The notes beneath the pieces are model-generated. The model saw only the letters and a program-made list of their open reading frames with translations. It ran no database searches and had not been told where the DNA came from. A DNA stretch of 64,000 nt. Source: Armatimonadaceae bacterium (lineage in GTDB: Bacteria; Armatimonadota; Armatimonadia; Armatimonadales; Armatimonadaceae). Numbering within the stretch: the stretch's first letter is position 1; each line of letters opens with the position of its first letter. Of the stretch, positions 56,301-64,000 are shown in pieces. The position numbers and the translations under genes are program-made. Location: NCBI GenBank assembly GCA_030447685.1, contig JAUJOK010000006.1:1-64000 (forward strand). The letters run 5' to 3'.

Positions 56301-57326
56301 TTAAGAACTCCGGAGCCGGGGATCGACGGCGTCACGAAGCGCGTCCCCGAAGATATTAAAAGCGAGCACCAGGACAAACAGCGCGGTCGCCGCCGAGGTC
56401 AGATTCCACCAGATGACCGGGTCGCGCGCCAGTTCGTCGCGGGCGGCGTCGATCATGTTGCCCCAGCTTCCGATCTCCGCGCCCACCCCGACGCCCAGAT
56501 ACGACAGAATGGCTTCGGAAAGAATCAGGCCGGAAAAGCCGAGCGTGACGGAGATAATGACGACCGGCAGCAGGTTGGGCAGAATGTGCCGCGCCAGGAT
56601 ACGCGCGTTGCTGACCCCCAGAGCGCGCGCGGCGCGCACATAGTCCCGGTCGCGGTGCTTGAGCGTTTCGCCGCGCGTCAGGCGGCACAGACCGACCCAG
56701 CGCGTAATGCCCAGCGCAAGGCAAATCTGCAGCAGGCCGCGCCCCAGAACCAGAATCAGGGCGATCAGCAGCAGGATGCTGGGGACCGACGAAAGAACCG
56801 TGTAGGTATACTGGACGGCATCATCGGTGCGCCTGCCGAAGTAGCCCGCCAGCAGACCCAGGCAGAGCGCGAGCGGCGTAGCGATAAGGCTGGTCAGTCC
56901 CCCGATAATGAAGGCGGTCCGGCAGCCTTTGAGCGTCCGGTACAGAACATCGTCGCCGACGCCGTCGGTGCCCAGCAGGTGCGTCCCCGGCGCTTTGAGC
57001 GGCGACGGGATCGGCTCGCCGGTCGTCATGCGAGCACCCGGCGCGGAGTAGGTCTTCTCTTTTTCTTTTTCAAAGACACGGTCTAAAAGAGTGCGGCGCG
57101 TTTGCGTCTTCGGGTCCGTCGAGCCGATGCTGTCCAACAGGGCGACAAAGCCGTACAGGCAGATTACTCCCAGCGCCGTAAGCGCGATCTTGTTGCGCCC
57201 GATGCGCCGGTAGGCTTCGGCCCAGAGCGGCTGGCGGCGCGCGCGCACGACCACAAAGATCAGCGCGGCAGTCACGAGCAGCGGCACGAGATTGTAAAAA
57301 AGGTCCGATTGAAAGAAACGACCCAA
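56301..57326 (-). CDS. oppC: Oligopeptide ABC transporter permease, OppC type
   Basis: A 341-residue permease with about six membrane helices. The EAA loop for ATPase contact is DYVRAARALGVSNARILARH (about residues 215-234). The C-terminal helices (SGLILSEAILSYLGVGVGA, ALFVLVLAFNIFGDALRDAV) are typical of the OppC/DppC family. It has an extended segment of about 70 residues between the first two helices (TRRTLLDRVFEKEKEKTYSA), as seen in some OppC proteins. It lies 16 bp after OppB. Confidence 0.89.
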   Translation of the reverse strand: MGRFFQSDLFYNLVPLLVTAALIFVVVRARRQPLWAEAYRRIGRNKIALTALGVICLYGFVALLDSIGSTDPKTQTRRTLLDRVFEKEKEKTYSAPGARMTTGEPIPSPLKAPGTHLLGTDGVGDDVLYRTLKGCRTAFIIGGLTSLIATPLALCLGLLAGYFGRRTDDAVQYTYTVLSSVPSILLLIALILVLGRGLLQICLALGITRWVGLCRLTRGETLKHRDRDYVRAARALGVSNARILARHILPNLLPVVIISVTLGFSGLILSEAILSYLGVGVGAEIGSWGNMIDAARDELARDPVIWWNLTSAATALFVLVLAFNIFGDALRDAVDPRLRSS

Positions 57327-57342
57327 AGCGAAGCGCCCCTTC

Positions 57343-58284
57343 CTATTCCAGCCGCACGCGCGGGTCTACCAGCGCATACGCAATGTCGGTAAGAATCAGG
57401 CCGACGATATACAAAATGCTGCCCAGATACACCATTGCCCGGACGACGGCAAAGTCCTGGCTGTTGATGGCGTCAATGAGATAGCTGCCCAGGCCCGGAA
57501 TGCCAAAGAAATTCTCCAGCACCAGACTGCCTAGGATCAGCGCGGGGATGGCCGCGACCGTGGAGGTGATAATCGGGATCAGGGCGTTCTTCAAAACGTG
57601 CCGGAGCAGAACCGCGCGCTCGCCGACCCCCTTGGCGCGAGCCGTTCGCACATAATCCTGATTGATCTCATCCAGTAGAAAGGTGCGAAACAGCCGCGTC
57701 TCCGACCCCAGACCGGCCAGAACGCCGATGACGACCGGCAGCAGCACGAACTTCCAGGCGGCGATTCCGGTCTGGAAGCCGGCAATCGGCCCGTACTTCA
57801 GTATCTTGCCGAGCAGATACTGAAGCCCGATGACATAGACGATGAAAACGATGCTCATCAGCAGTACGCACAAAAACGTGCCGAAGTAGTCTACGTAGGT
57901 CCCCCGGAAGTAGGCGACGGCGACGGCGAAGCTGATCGCCGCCGTCAGTCCGGTCAGAAACACCAGCGAGGCGACCAGACCCGACGGCCCGGCCCCCTGC
58001 TTGATGCGGTTCCAGATCGGCTCGCCGGTTGCGTCGGACTTGCCGAAGCGGAACACCAGCAGACCGGTGACATGGTTCTTGAACTGCACGGAAAGCGGCT
58101 TATCGTAGCCGTGATCCTTCAGCCACTGCTGAATCTGCTCCTGCGTCGGGTTTCGGGTGGACAGGTTGCGCCGGGCCAGGCTTTGCGGGGACGCGCTGGC
58201 GTAAAACAGGACGAATGTCAGCAGCGCGACCCCGACCAGTATCGGAACGGCGTACAAAATGCGCCGCAGCACGTAGCGCAGCAT
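57343..58284 (-). CDS. oppB: Oligopeptide ABC transporter permease, OppB type
   Basis: A 313-residue permease starting MLRYVLRRILYAVPILVGVA, the typical OppB/DppB opening. The EAA loop is DYVRTARAKGVGERAVLLRH, and the last helices contain VLENFFGIPGLGSYLIDAIN. A periplasmic loop between helices 1 and 2 carries LARRNLSTRNPTQEQIQQWL. Its start shares one base with the stop of the binding-protein gene (TGATG). Confidence 0.9.
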   Translation of the reverse strand: MLRYVLRRILYAVPILVGVALLTFVLFYASASPQSLARRNLSTRNPTQEQIQQWLKDHGYDKPLSVQFKNHVTGLLVFRFGKSDATGEPIWNRIKQGAGPSGLVASLVFLTGLTAAISFAVAVAYFRGTYVDYFGTFLCVLLMSIVFIVYVIGLQYLLGKILKYGPIAGFQTGIAAWKFVLLPVVIGVLAGLGSETRLFRTFLLDEINQDYVRTARAKGVGERAVLLRHVLKNALIPIITSTVAAIPALILGSLVLENFFGIPGLGSYLIDAINSQDFAVVRAMVYLGSILYIVGLILTDIAYALVDPRVRLE

Positions 58285-60317
58285 CAGTGCGAAGCCTTTC
58301 CGTTATTATTGCTGTCCGCTGCCGCCGCCGCTTCGGGCGCATCCGCGCGCCGCACCCGCCGGTTCTGCCGCTGCCGGACCACCGAGACCGCCGGTATCGC
58401 GCCGACGACCAGCAGACCGGCGATGGCGATAAGCGGCAGGTAGTTGGGGCGGTTCCACGCGCGCTGCATTTGTGCGCGCTTTTCCACATCCACGGCGCGG
58501 TATTTGGTGGTGTCGTTGGCGATGGGGTGCGACTTGACATTCAGGAGCCAGTCATAGTGCAGGGACAGGTCCTCGTCGTGGTTGATATACACCCAGGGAA
58601 CGTCTTCCACCGCGATAGCGCGCATCTGCCGCAGCACCGCGAGGCGTTCCGGCCCATCCTCAAGCGCGCGCATCTTCACGAAAAGCTTGTTGTATTCCGG
58701 GTTGTCGTAGCCGGAGGCATTGGGGCCGGGGCGCTTATTCGGACCGTACAGCAGGAAGACGAAGTTTTCCGGGTCGGGATAGTCGGCGAACCATCCGTAG
58801 CGGATAAACTGGAACTGCCCCTTGTTCACCTTGTCCTGAAACACATTGGAGCGCGTGGACCGCGACTCGACCTTCACGCCCAGACGTTCGATCTGCTTGG
58901 TAACCAGTCCGACAAGCTGACGCCCGGCGGGCGTGGTGGCGCTGTTATCGAAGTTGAGAATCAGTCTCTGACCGGTCTTCTTGTCCGCCCCATTCGGATA
59001 CCCGGCTTCCGCCAGTAGCTGCTTCGCCCGGGTCAGGTCCGGGTCGTAGCGCCGGTATGGGTTCTTGTACTCCGGCTCGTACCCGAAGACGCCGGGCGGA
59101 ATAATGGACTCTGCCTGCCTGCCGATGCCCTGCGAAAACAGATCGATAAACGCCTGCGAATCGATGGCCAGGGAGATGGCCTGCCGTAGCTTGCGCTTTT
59201 CCGGGGTGTAGCCGCCGACCACCGGGTCTTTCATGTTGAACGCAATATAATAGATGTTCGCCTGCACGTCCCGCTTAAGCTGTACGCCTTTGCGCTTCAT
59301 CTCCTCGGTCAGCATTCCCGCTTTGGCGATTACCTGCTGGTAGTTCGTGTTGCCCACTCCGGCGGCATCCAGATAGCCCTGCTGAAACAGGTTCCAGCTC
59401 GTGACGGCCTCTTTGTTGATATTGAAGACGACCTTCTGGGCCAGCGGAAGCTGCTTTCCGGCATCCCTCAGCAGACCCGCCTCGCGGTCGCCCGGCTGCC
59501 CTTCCGTCGGGTAAAATTCGGGGTGACGGTTCGGGTTGGCGATCAGGACGATCCGCTGCTTGGGCCGGTACTCGCTCATAAGGTACGGCCCGCTGCCGAC
59601 CGGATGCTGCAAAGCGAACTGCTCGCCGTACTTTTCCACCGCCTCGCGCGGGATCGGGGTCGTAAAGTGCATCGCCATGAGAAAGCGAAGCTGCGGGTAG
59701 GGCTGATTCAGCAGGACACGGAACGTGTACGGGTCGCGCGGGTCGGCCTGGACGCCGGGCAGCGAGGCATCATAGTGCGCCTTGCCCTTCTTCTCGAACT
59801 CAGCGGCGTACTCTTTCCACCCGACTACCTTGTCCTCGAAGAACGAAGCCACCGGGGAATGGACGCCGGGGTCGGCGATGCGCTTGAAGCTGTAAATGAA
59901 GTCATTGGCCGTGATCGCGCGCCCCTTGCCGCCGGGAAAGACCGGGTCATCCTGAAAGCGCAGGCCCTGCTTGATCGTAAACGTATACCGCTCGCCTTTT
60001 ACCGTTTTGCCGTGCTTGTCCGTGAACACGTACGGCTCGCGCACCGGCTCCTTCGCGCCCAGATTCAGTTGCAGCACGAACGGGTCGCGCTTCAGGTAGT
60101 GATACTGAAAATAGGACGGGTAGATCAGGTCCGTGACCTGGGCTTCATCGACGGTATACGTGACGCTGGGGTCCAGTGACTTCGGATCGTCGCTCAGCGT
60201 CCGGTACAGGACATTGCTCGTGGACTCTCCCGCCGGATACGGGTTGTTGTTACACCCCGCAAGGGTCAAAGCAAAAACGGCGAGGGTGGCGATAAAAGAC
60301 ACGTTTCTCATGGGCAT
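58284..60317 (-). CDS. oppA: ABC transporter substrate-binding protein, family 5 (oligopeptide type)
   Basis: A 677-residue lipoprotein: signal FIATLAVFALTLAGC with lipobox TLAGC, then a family 5 solute-binding fold (LYRTLSDDPKSLDPSVTYTV, SFKRIADPGVHSPVASFFED, VGSGPYLMSEYRPKQRIVLI, GWFADYPDPENFVFLLYGPN). Unusually it ends with a transmembrane helix (LIAIAGLLVVGAIPAVSVV) and a basic/acidic tail, so it may be anchored at both ends. ATG 60,317 is preferred because it gives a complete lipoprotein signal; ATG 60,311 is equally possible. First gene of the opp operon. Confidence 0.88.
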   Translation of the reverse strand: MPMRNVSFIATLAVFALTLAGCNNNPYPAGESTSNVLYRTLSDDPKSLDPSVTYTVDEAQVTDLIYPSYFQYHYLKRDPFVLQLNLGAKEPVREPYVFTDKHGKTVKGERYTFTIKQGLRFQDDPVFPGGKGRAITANDFIYSFKRIADPGVHSPVASFFEDKVVGWKEYAAEFEKKGKAHYDASLPGVQADPRDPYTFRVLLNQPYPQLRFLMAMHFTTPIPREAVEKYGEQFALQHPVGSGPYLMSEYRPKQRIVLIANPNRHPEFYPTEGQPGDREAGLLRDAGKQLPLAQKVVFNINKEAVTSWNLFQQGYLDAAGVGNTNYQQVIAKAGMLTEEMKRKGVQLKRDVQANIYYIAFNMKDPVVGGYTPEKRKLRQAISLAIDSQAFIDLFSQGIGRQAESIIPPGVFGYEPEYKNPYRRYDPDLTRAKQLLAEAGYPNGADKKTGQRLILNFDNSATTPAGRQLVGLVTKQIERLGVKVESRSTRSNVFQDKVNKGQFQFIRYGWFADYPDPENFVFLLYGPNKRPGPNASGYDNPEYNKLFVKMRALEDGPERLAVLRQMRAIAVEDVPWVYINHDEDLSLHYDWLLNVKSHPIANDTTKYRAVDVEKRAQMQRAWNRPNYLPLIAIAGLLVVGAIPAVSVVRQRQNRRVRRADAPEAAAAADSNNNGKASH

Positions 60318-60505
60318 GGCTATTTTCGATAAGATCGGCAGACAAAAGTCGAAAGGCGATTCGCAGGCGGCGAGTCCTCGGCGGTGAGGCGGATACATCG
60401 GAGGGCAAAATGCTGGAACTATGGACGTTCTTACGCGCAATTTCGCCGTTGCGTTCCCCGACTCCTGTATTGTACCGCTGGTATTCGGTTTTGGCTCCCC
60501 TGCCC

Positions 60506-61282
60506 CTAAAAGCCAAAGGCCAGGAAGCCGCCGTCCACGGCGATGCACTGGCCGGTAATGTGAGACGCCACGGGAAGGCACAAAAACGCCGCCAGGCCGG
60601 ATATATGCTGCGGCTCTGCCACCCGGCCCAGCGGCGTTCTCGCCAGCACGCTTTCCCGAAACTCCGGCTTGTCCAGCACCACGCTGGCGAGCGGCGTCTG
60701 CGTGTACCAGGGGTTTACGGCGTTGACACGGATACCGTCCGACGCCCATTCCACGGCCAGATAGCGCGTTAGCTGATCCAGAGCGGCCTTGGTCATCGCA
60801 TACGGAGCGCCGGAATGGACGGAAACCGAACCGGCCACCGAGCCGATGTTGACGATGCTGCCGCCGCCACCGCTCGCGCTTTCCCGCAGCAGCGGATACG
60901 CCGCGCGGCACATTTCCCAGGCCGAGCCGAGATTGGTTCGCAGAAGAAAGTCGTACTCCTCCGGCGCATATTCCACAGAGGATTTGCGGATATTGGTGCC
61001 GACATTGTTGACCAGGATGTCCAGGCCGCCCAGAACGTCGCCTGCCGCCTCCAGAACGGCGCGGCGACCCTCCGGCGTGGTCACATCCGCCGCGATTCCG
61101 TGCGCCGCGCCGCCCTTTTCCCGCGCTTCTTTCAAACAGGCGTCAACATCCTCCGCGCTGCGGGCCACAATCAGGACAGCCGCCTCCAGTCCCAGCAGTT
61201 CGTCGGCGATTGCGCGGCCAATGCCCTTTGTCGCCCCGGTAACGAGGGCGCGCTTTCCTGCCAGTGTCCAGCGTTCATTCAT
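60506..61282 (-). CDS. SDR-family oxidoreductase, tropinone-reductase-like
   Basis: A 258-residue classical SDR: VTGATKGIGRAIADELLG near residues 14-31, NNVGTNIRKSS (NNAG with Val), catalytic Ser in NIGSVAGS and YAMTKAA, and HITGQCIAVDGGF at the end. The TNIRK pattern is typical of the tropinone-reductase-like subgroup. Substrate unknown. It is on the same strand as the opp operon, 189 bp upstream of oppA. Confidence 0.88.
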   Translation of the reverse strand: MNERWTLAGKRALVTGATKGIGRAIADELLGLEAAVLIVARSAEDVDACLKEAREKGGAAHGIAADVTTPEGRRAVLEAAGDVLGGLDILVNNVGTNIRKSSVEYAPEEYDFLLRTNLGSAWEMCRAAYPLLRESASGGGGSIVNIGSVAGSVSVHSGAPYAMTKAALDQLTRYLAVEWASDGIRVNAVNPWYTQTPLASVVLDKPEFRESVLARTPLGRVAEPQHISGLAAFLCLPVASHITGQCIAVDGGFLAFGF

Positions 61283-61317
61283 AGTTCTTTGTCAGGGATT
61301 GCGGCAGTTCTCTGCTT

Positions 61318-61455
61318 TTACTGGATGATTACCACGGCGTCGCCGCCCCGGATTCGGATGGTGACGGTGGCGGTTTGGCCGGTGCCGTTGACGGTAAACG
61401 TGATGGTGACGGTGCCGGGGGTGATTGTTCCACCGTAGCGTATCAGAAAGCCGGG
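61318..61455 (-). pseudogene. C-terminal fragment of a beta-rich repeat protein
   Basis: The minus strand from 61,455 to the stop at 61,318-61,320 reads LIRYGGTITPGTVTITFTVN and TATVTIRIRGGDAVVIIQ, a Thr/Val beta-repeat ending. Upstream in frame is a stop (61,456-61,458) and then the ISAs1 remnant, so the N-terminal part has been lost. It resembles the ends of Ig-like or big surface proteins, but only 45 residues remain. Confidence 0.4.
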
Positions 61456-61527
61456 TCACGTTGCAGTCCTTTTCCGCGCAAAACCACTGCTAAAATCGGC
61501 GGCATACAGGCAGCCTGCCGCTATATG

Positions 61528-62360
61528 AGAGGTCATTCAGTTTCTTTCTGGTTCTGTTATACTTGCGGCAACGGAGCCAATCGGGTTGTTCGGGACGGCT
61601 CTCGAAGTGAAGGATTTTCGCCCAGACGCGCCGCGTTTGCACGCTGTGCGGTTACAAGAGCTTTCCGACTGGGGCAAAAACTACGGCAAGGAACTGGCAC
61701 TGGGCTTCCCCCACCTTCTGCGTCACTTCGCTCCTTGCGCCTTTAGCCGGAGAGGGGCAAAAGGGGGGAACCTGCGACGTGCATCTGTTGTCGGCGGTCA
61801 GTCATGGCCTGGGACTGACACTATTGCAAGAAGCGGTTTCCGGCAGACCAATCAGGTGGAGAACTAAGTGACGTGGTGACGATATCACCAGCCGTCCCAC
61901 CATAGTGGACAAGGAGATTCGTGCATGACTGCTATGCTTCTTTGCTGCTGCGGTTCCCGGAAGGTAATGAGCACGGTGCAAGGCTTGAAGAGTCTTGTGG
62001 CGTCAAGCGCCGATGTGCCTGCCGGGTATCTGGACTTCCCCCACGTCGCTCAGGTGTTCTGCCTGAGGCGGCGCGTGCAGCGCCGATGTGCCTGCCGGGT
62101 ATAAGAAGAGGCGGCGGCAAGCGGCGGCGGCAAGCGGCAGGAAGAGACGATCTATGGCCTTACCAGTTTGTCGCCGCAAGAGGCCACAAGCGTCTCCTGT
62201 CGCTGCTGCGCGCTGGCTGCCACTATGTACGCGATGTCACCTTTGATGCTCCCAGGTGCGCTGCGGCGCTGCTGGCAGCCATCAGGAATCGGCCTGATGG
62301 ACAAGAACATACCACGCGGCACAGCCCACCGCTGGGTATACGGAAAACTGAATGACCCTG
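61528..62360 (+). mobile_element. Decayed ISAs1-family insertion sequence (copy 2)
   Basis: Inverted ends: GAGGTCATTCAGTTTC at 61,528-61,543 and GAAAACTGAATGACCCT at 62,343-62,359. Internal pieces match ISAs1 transposase: NYGKELALGFP-like residues near 61,680, LSAVSHGLGLTLLQEAVSGQ near 61,795, and YGLTSLSPQEA then HYVRDVTFDA near 62,155-62,250. It shares TTTCTTTCTGGTTCTGTTAT and GTGCCTGCCGGGTA blocks with copy 1, but different internal segments are deleted. Not functional. The 62,361-62,540 stretch beyond it holds only the damaged start of the dioxygenase. Confidence 0.82.
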
Positions 62361-62540
62361 AGAGAGAGGTCGGGAAGGAATGCGCCGCATCAGGTGAGAA
62401 TAAGTGACCCAATATCACCACCGTGAGTTCGTGCATGACGACTGCTGCTGCGGTTCCCGTACACCGGCGCTGCTGCGCTGACGGCGCTTGGCAAAGAACT
62501 GGACACGTCGCCCGCCGCACCCTGCGAAGAAGCGCGATTT

Positions 62541-63311
62541 ATGACTGTACGCTGCGCGCCAGGAAGACGGCTATCTGGAGCGGGCTATCTGGACAGCGAC
62601 GAGGTTCTGGCGGCGCGGCGTGCCGTCACCGATAGGCTCGCCGCCGATGGCCTGCTGGACGACCGATATCCGAGCATCGAGGCGGTCGCGGGACAGGGCG
62701 TGGGGGTGAAGTTCAAGCCCGACCTGGCGCACGACAACGCGCCGCTGCACACGCTGCTGTATACGGGCCGGATGATGGACTTCTACGAAAAGCTCCTGGG
62801 CGGCCCCGTCCGCCACTTCGATACCTGGATGCGCGCCGTCGCGCCAGGAACAGGCACCGCGCCGCATTGTGACATCGTCTTCATGGGGCGCGGCACCACC
62901 AACCTGTATACGTCGTGGACGCCGCTGGGCGACATCTCGCTGGAGATAGGCGGGGTGATGATCCTGGAAAACTCGCACAAGCACGAGCGCCTGCGGTCGG
63001 GCTACGGCACCAAAGATGTGGATGAGGTCTGCACGAACCACAACATCGGATGGGGCGGCCACCTGACCCAGAACCCGGTGCGGCTGCGCGAGCGGTTCGG
63101 CGGGCGCTGGCTCACCAACGAGTACCGTGCGGGCGACCTGCTGGTTTTCAGCATGTTTACCGTGCATGGCAGCCTGGACAACCAGAGCGACCGCATTCGT
63201 CTGTCGTCGGACACGCGCTATCAGTTGGCGTCGGACCCGGTGGATGAACGATGGATCGGCCCCGCGCCTATCGCGCACGGCCCCGCCGCCAAGCGCGGGC
63301 GCATCTGCTGA
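62541..63311 (+). CDS. Phytanoyl-CoA dioxygenase-like (PhyH) protein, N-terminus damaged
   Basis: A 256-residue frame with the Fe(II)/2-oxoglutarate double-stranded beta-helix: AVAPGTGTAPHCDIVFMG gives the His-x-Asp pair (about residues 113-115), SLEIGGVMILENSHKHERLR the central strands, TVHGSLDNQSDRIRLSSDTR the distal His and the 2-oxoglutarate Arg. The N-terminus is wrong: 62,555-62,575 in another frame reads QEDGYLE, the usual PhyH opening, so a small indel near 62,580 separates it from GYLDSDEVLAARR. The substrate is unknown. The last residues (AKRGRIC) run into a cyclase fragment. Confidence 0.75.
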   Translation: MTVRCAPGRRLSGAGYLDSDEVLAARRAVTDRLAADGLLDDRYPSIEAVAGQGVGVKFKPDLAHDNAPLHTLLYTGRMMDFYEKLLGGPVRHFDTWMRAVAPGTGTAPHCDIVFMGRGTTNLYTSWTPLGDISLEIGGVMILENSHKHERLRSGYGTKDVDEVCTNHNIGWGGHLTQNPVRLRERFGGRWLTNEYRAGDLLVFSMFTVHGSLDNQSDRIRLSSDTRYQLASDPVDERWIGPAPIAHGPAAKRGRIC

Positions 63312-63329
63312 AGCCGCCGCCGCTGCCGC

Positions 63330-63516
63330 CCCGGATATGATTATCGATGAGACCACCTATGAGCGCGTCAAGCCCTACGTGACGGTCGAGCCGCAGGGCA
63401 GGGTGGATTTGAAGGGCAAGGCCGAACCGGTCGCCTGCTTCAAGGTGCTGGAATGGCATGAGGCGGGCGCAGTCGCACCCGCCCCCGAACCGCAGCTATG
63501 TGAGAACCATGTATGA
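63330..63516 (+). pseudogene. C-terminal fragment of a class III adenylate/guanylate cyclase
   Basis: In a frame different from the dioxygenase, MIIDETTYERVKPYVTVEPQ and VDLKGKAEPVACFKVLEWH match the very end of the class III cyclase catalytic domain. The catalytic residues of the domain are absent. It joins the dioxygenase end within about 20 bp, so this is a rearrangement junction. Its stop overlaps the ATG of the next frame. Confidence 0.6.
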
Positions 63517-63836
63517 ATGCAGAGGCGACAGAAGTCCTAACACAGATGCTCAGCACCGCTAAGAACTTCCTTGAGGGCAACACTCCCCTGGAAGATAATG
63601 AGCGGCTGGAGTTTCTTTTTGCTCCTTTGCGCATTCTTTTTGCTTTGAAGCCATTGCTGACGCATTGCGAACAAGCAATATTCCGCACGTATGAGCTGTG
63701 TTTTTTCCTTTTAGGCTCAATAATAGGCGGATTAGCGATGGAGTTAGATGCTGTAATCAATCAAGCCTCGGGCTTGCTGCGGCGGCTAGAACTCAAGTTG
63801 GGCATCATCAGGTGCGTCCCGATGCGCCGTGGCTGA
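63513..63836 (+). CDS. Hypothetical protein with a hydrophobic segment
   Basis: A 107-residue frame coupled by ATGA to the cyclase fragment. It has ALKPLLTHCEQAIFRTYELC followed by a membrane-like stretch (FFLLGSIIGGLAM), then INQASGLLRRLELKLGIIRC. No family is recognised, and the DNA is less GC-rich than average. It may be a real small gene or part of the rearranged end. No clear ribosome-binding site. Confidence 0.4.
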   Translation: MNAEATEVLTQMLSTAKNFLEGNTPLEDNERLEFLFAPLRILFALKPLLTHCEQAIFRTYELCFFLLGSIIGGLAMELDAVINQASGLLRRLELKLGIIRCVPMRRG

Positions 63837-63883
63837 CTCGAACAAGCAATATTCCGGCACCGTGCGCGCAGAAATCAAGCGCG

Positions 63884-64000
63884 TCACCGCTTGGGTGATC
63901 GAAAGGCTGGGCGGAAACGAGCAGAAGATATTGTTTCCATCTCATCAATGCTGATATGATGCGCCTCAGCGATCTCGCGCAGCAGAGCGTCCATGCGCGC
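63884..64000 (-). CDS. C-terminal part of an unidentified protein (partial)
   Basis: The minus strand is open from the window edge to TGA at 63,886-63,884, reading MDALLREIAEAHHISIDEME and then a basic end (FRPAFRSPKR). Thirty-eight residues are visible, too few for naming. Confidence 0.35.
   Translation of the reverse strand, partial: ARMDALLREIAEAHHISIDEMETISSARFRPAFRSPKR

Noticed and set aside
58284-60911. 875-codon version of the substrate-binding protein
   Set aside because: The first 198 codons overlap the SDR gene in another frame and precede a perfect lipoprotein signal, so the start is at about 60,317.
1-64000. CRISPR array, tRNA or rRNA genes
   Set aside because: No regularly spaced direct repeats of 24-40 bp were seen and no cloverleaf or rRNA-like sequence was recognised by reading. 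A covariance search could still find a tRNA I missed.

Overview
The window is GC-rich chromosomal DNA from a diderm bacterium. Outer-membrane beta-barrels, Tat signals and lipoboxes support an outer envelope. The pseudopilin at 31,319-32,170 ([19 protein letters not shown], then a [13 protein letters not shown] / CLSNLKQIG / MYSQDYDE stretch) is the kind that is abundant in Armatimonadota. Together with exported aldo/keto reductases, DUF1080 and GH9 proteins, this makes an Armatimonadota-like bacterium the best guess. No rRNA or tRNA gene was seen to settle it.

Layout. 0.4-8 kb: mostly minus-strand metabolic genes (an exported aldo/keto reductase, VOC, SDRs, a Zn-dehydrogenase, YgfZ, NlpC/P60) and an unknown translationally coupled pair. 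8.2-12 kb: a compact SteA-SteB-GT2-GT4 envelope operon. 12-16.8 kb: a double-YHS secreted protein, DUF1080, panC, then an ECF sigma factor followed by an unusual anti-sigma-like/GspE-like/Clp-N reading frame. 17.2-19.4 kb: a decayed zone with an ISAs1-family remnant and a frame-broken CBM9/DUF5916 outer-membrane gene. 21-25.7 kb: a Gfo/Idh-FmdB-methyltransferase operon, diverging from a small metal-type cluster (Cys-rich secreted protein, beta-barrel, YHS-TlpA fusion). 25.7-29.3 kb: a lower-GC island bounded by IS5-type ends, carrying a Tat-exported ferritin-like protein and a divergent Cys-rich regulator with a visible operator. 29.3-33.6 kb: a beta-barrel, a pseudopilin and topoisomerase IB. 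33.7-38.8 kb: a stress cluster (SRPBCC, cupin, glycine-zipper/YsnF proteins). 38.9-46 kb: nth, two aldo/keto reductases, a GH9 cellulase with a foreign tail, ErpA and DUF5335. 46.1-51.3 kb: the main candidate system, a secreted metal-handling locus. 51.3-54.2 kb: an Ig-like lipoprotein and a coiled-coil protein. 54.3-61.3 kb: a full oligopeptide ABC transporter plus an SDR. 61.3-64 kb: a second ISAs1 remnant followed by gene fragments.

The most interesting unit is 46.1-51.3 kb: DUF305, a DUF2946-like Cys-rich peptide, a Tat-exported NosL-like protein, a 547-residue protein ending in a second NosL-like domain, a beta-barrel, a YHS/TRASH protein and a DUF2784-like membrane protein. A reduced version occurs at 23.9-25.7 kb and a stand-alone double-YHS protein at 12.3 kb. 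All visible pieces are envelope proteins with paired Cys/His motifs, which suggests a copper or similar soft-metal delivery or sequestration pathway. That function is inferred, not shown.

The window is also rich in small structural lesions: tandem duplications of 54, 55 and 123 bp at gene ends, single-base frameshifts, and several families of hairpin-rich intergenic repeats with long inverted ends.
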